This document shows, one piece after another, positions 18,981 to 21,207 of a stretch of 21,207 bases of DNA (position 1 is its first letter; each line of letters opens with the position of its first letter). The translations under genes and the position numbers were made by a program. The notes under the pieces are model-generated. The model worked only from the letters and a program-made list of their open reading frames with translations. It ran no database searches and was not told the DNA's origin. Source of the DNA: Conidiobolus coronatus NRRL 28638 (Eukaryota; Entomophthoromycota; Entomophthoromycetes; Entomophthorales; Conidiobolaceae); contig KQ964424.1 in assembly GCA_001566745.1 (NCBI GenBank), positions 52,696-73,902 on the forward strand, written 5' to 3'.

Positions 18981-19879
18981 ATGCCACTTCATCCAAATAC
19001 GTTTGATTTAGATAGCAGATCTAATAGCTCCTTCAGCTGCACTGATGTAAAGTTGGAAGATGTGGAGATAAGCATTTATAGATTTAAGGAAACAGATGGT
19101 ATTTTGAGAGGTAGTTAATCAATTTATTAAAAACATGTATTAATATTATTTAGATCCTATTGTTGAAGTAAAGTCCATCAGATACGGAAATTTGGCTTTT
19201 TTAAGTATAGGGTATAAAAAAGATGATATGAGTCTTATTAAAAACCAGTTAGTTTCAAAGGGAGACCTTATTCAATGTAACATAAATTATTTAAAACATA
19301 TAAAAAATCTAATATATGCATTTAGTTGAATATAAGAGATGTAGAGATGTTCATATTGAAGTTACTAGCTATGAAGGATGGTTGAGTGGACAAACTATCC
19401 TTACAACTAACACCAATTTTGAAAATTTAATTCAAAGTAAAATAATGGTCAAAACTTCTGATATCAAATTAATCGTAAAATCAGGAGAGAAGATAGAAGC
19501 TATTAAATGCCACTCCAACCATCTTTGTATTAAGAGTCCATACTTTTTTAATTTGCTTGAATCTGGATTTTTAGAGTCAGAAATTGGAGAGATTGAAACT
19601 CAGTGCTCTAAGGAAGCTATTATTCCAATTCTTCAATACATATATACTGGTGAAATTGAAAGAGGTTTTTTTATAAAGGAAAACTATGATACAATTTTGG
19701 AAATGTATTCAAAAGTTTGCGAATATGAAATGGAAAAGGTTAAAAGTATTGTTGAAGTGTTCATACTTGCCTTCTTAGACCAATATAATTACAAATTATT
19801 AGTCCAATCTACAATCTTAAACAGAGATGATCCATTTTCAATGAAGGCTATGAAGTTTATTGCAAACTATTTCAAGTAA
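18981..19879 (+). CDS. BTB/POZ domain protein, gene 3 (three exons)
   Basis: Exons 18981-19110, 19154-19276 and 19326-19879 with GT-AG introns 19111-19153 (43 bp) and 19277-19325 (49 bp), both phase 1; the product is 268 aa. Exon 2 is 123 bp, as in genes 1 and 2. An ATG at 19316 opens a longer-looking third-exon frame, but it lies inside intron 2 and is not the start. The BTB/POZ domain begins at about residue 130 (SDIKLIV) and contains IKCHSNHLCIKSPYFFNLLE and ILQYIYTGEI; the helical tail ends FIANYFK. The region before it (about 44-125), from DPIVEV through FLSIGY and WLSGQTILT, aligns with the paralogues but matches no domain I know. Residues 1-43 are Ser/Asp-rich and unlike the other two proteins. 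All splice sites are intact, so this and gene 1 are the best candidates for functional members. A Cullin-3 adaptor or other dimerising scaffold role is inferred from the family. Confidence 0.85.
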
Positions 19880-21207
19880 TCTTCGTGTATCAGTTAAAAA
19901 TTCAATATTTGATTATCTCTTTATATTAAATTATATATTATATAATAAACCAAATTTTTATACAAGGTTGTTTTATATTCAATTATCGCGATTCTGAATA
20001 TTATATCTCAGTGCAGACATAATTCAGTTTGGCTATATCAATATTTTTATACAATCTCAAAAATTATTGATTCAGTAATACAAATCGATCATTAAATTTT
20101 TAATTTTTTCACTATAAATAATATTGGATTATAATTTATTAGTTAAATAGAATTTTAGCATTAATAAGCTTTTTAACAGTTGAAAAAGGTGTATATACGT
20201 GGTATAAAAACATATTCGAGTGTTTTTCAGAGATTTACTGTATATTGGCGCTTAATCCGAAAATATAAACTTGCTCTCAATATATTGCTGAATTTACATC
20301 TTTGGGGGTGTAAGTCTTTTCTACAAGTATTATAAACCCTTATAAATATTTAATTTCGATTAAAGAATAATATTGAAAATAAATGAGAGATTTGAGTGTA
20401 TAATAAATAACTGAAATAAGTAATTATTATGAGAATGAGTTTTTGCATAAAATTGATGTAATAATGATTTGTAGCTCAACGTTGCCTAATGCCAAATAAA
20501 ATGGCAACAGCGATTATCTTTCTACATAAATTAATATGAATGATGTAATAATAACTTTAATAAAAAGCCAATAAATTATGCTTGTAATATTATTTGTAGT
20601 TTATAAAACTGTTAAATAGTATATTTATTATAGTAAAAATAAAATTATATATTAACCAATTAAATTTTTTGAGTAAAATATCAACGAGTTAAACAAACTC
20701 GCTTATATTTAACCTTCTTTTTAACCTTCTATTAAAGTCACAAATAGAATTAAATTTTTTAGTAGCTTAATTGATTGCATATTCATACGGCTGAGGAGCC
20801 TTAATGTGCTACCAATTGATTTAATTTTGCTTAAGTTTAGTTTATCTCTAACTTGCTCCAACCATTACTTAATTGGGAAATCCAAGCCGGAGCTAATTTA
20901 TATTATATTATTTATAACCACAATATTATTATTATATGAGGTGATGGATTTAATCTTATTAGCTAAAAACTTCTTTTCAGAAGAAATTTTATATATTACT
21001 AATAGCTATAGTATTAATAGTAGTATCACCTCAAAAATTAAATTTTTTTAGAATTATGCATAATTGACTAATTCGGATCCTTAATTAAGTTTGAAGATCT
21101 AAAAATAATGATATTCTGAAGTTTTATATGGTGAAAATCTGATTAATAGCTAGAATGGAATAAACGTCTATAGTTACTATATTGAAAATTATTAATAAAT
21201 ATTTTAT
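19880..21207. other. AT-rich tail downstream of BTB gene 3
   Basis: No gene is supported. The 81-codon open frame at 20806-21051 is rich in Ile and Leu because of AT-rich codons, has no recognisable motif and sits where no other evidence points to a gene; a small membrane protein cannot be fully excluded. A GC-richer point, GGCT-GAGG-AGCC near 20790, forms a 4-bp stem. CTTTTTAACCTTCT near 20716 contains a short duplication of AACCTTCT. Confidence 0.45.

Noticed and set aside
20806-21051. 81-codon hydrophobic open frame near the right end
   Set aside because: Ile/Leu richness follows from AT-rich codons; nothing else supports a gene.

Overview
The window looks like nuclear DNA of a very AT-rich, early-diverging fungus. 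The reasons are: short GT-AG introns (43-54 bp) with CTAAC/TTAAC-like branch sites, fungal-style MCT/Mch-type major facilitator transporters, BTB/POZ proteins, and long gene-poor AT-rich spacers. An entomophthoralean such as Conidiobolus would fit, but the sequence alone does not settle the lineage.

Layout: two BTB/POZ genes in tandem on the + strand (552-1443 and 2958-3863); a convergent spacer; two tandem, intronless MCT-type transporter genes on the - strand (6051-7418 and 8534-9862); a spacer of about 9.1 kb without recognisable genes; a third BTB/POZ gene of the same family on the + strand (18981-19879); and an empty tail. All five supported genes therefore belong to two local multigene families. 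None of the BTB genes appears complete as a single reading frame: each has three exons and two phase-1 introns, which I reconstructed by comparing the three copies. Gene 2 has an AA where the second intron should end in AG, so it is either a pseudogene in the making or uses a phase-compatible AG 24 nt downstream.

The spacers hold one clear structure that the genes do not explain: three diverged copies (416-473 bp) of a dispersed repeat at about 2223-2638 (inverted relative to the others), 14251-14723 and 17610-18077. The copies are richer in GC than their surroundings and have a strong A+C/G+T strand bias. They begin with a small hairpin and share both ends. The best-preserved copy starts TGT and ends ACA, as a solo LTR would, but no coding part of an element is present. 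Other spacer features are short tandem repeats with 8-9 bp units, some inverted repeats, and a 13-bp TATA element shared by the two transporter promoters.

Functionally, the transporters are expected to be plasma- or organelle-membrane H+-linked carriers of monocarboxylate-like solutes. The BTB proteins are expected to be dimerising adaptors, possibly for Cullin-3 ubiquitin ligases. Nothing in the sequence shows that the two families work together.
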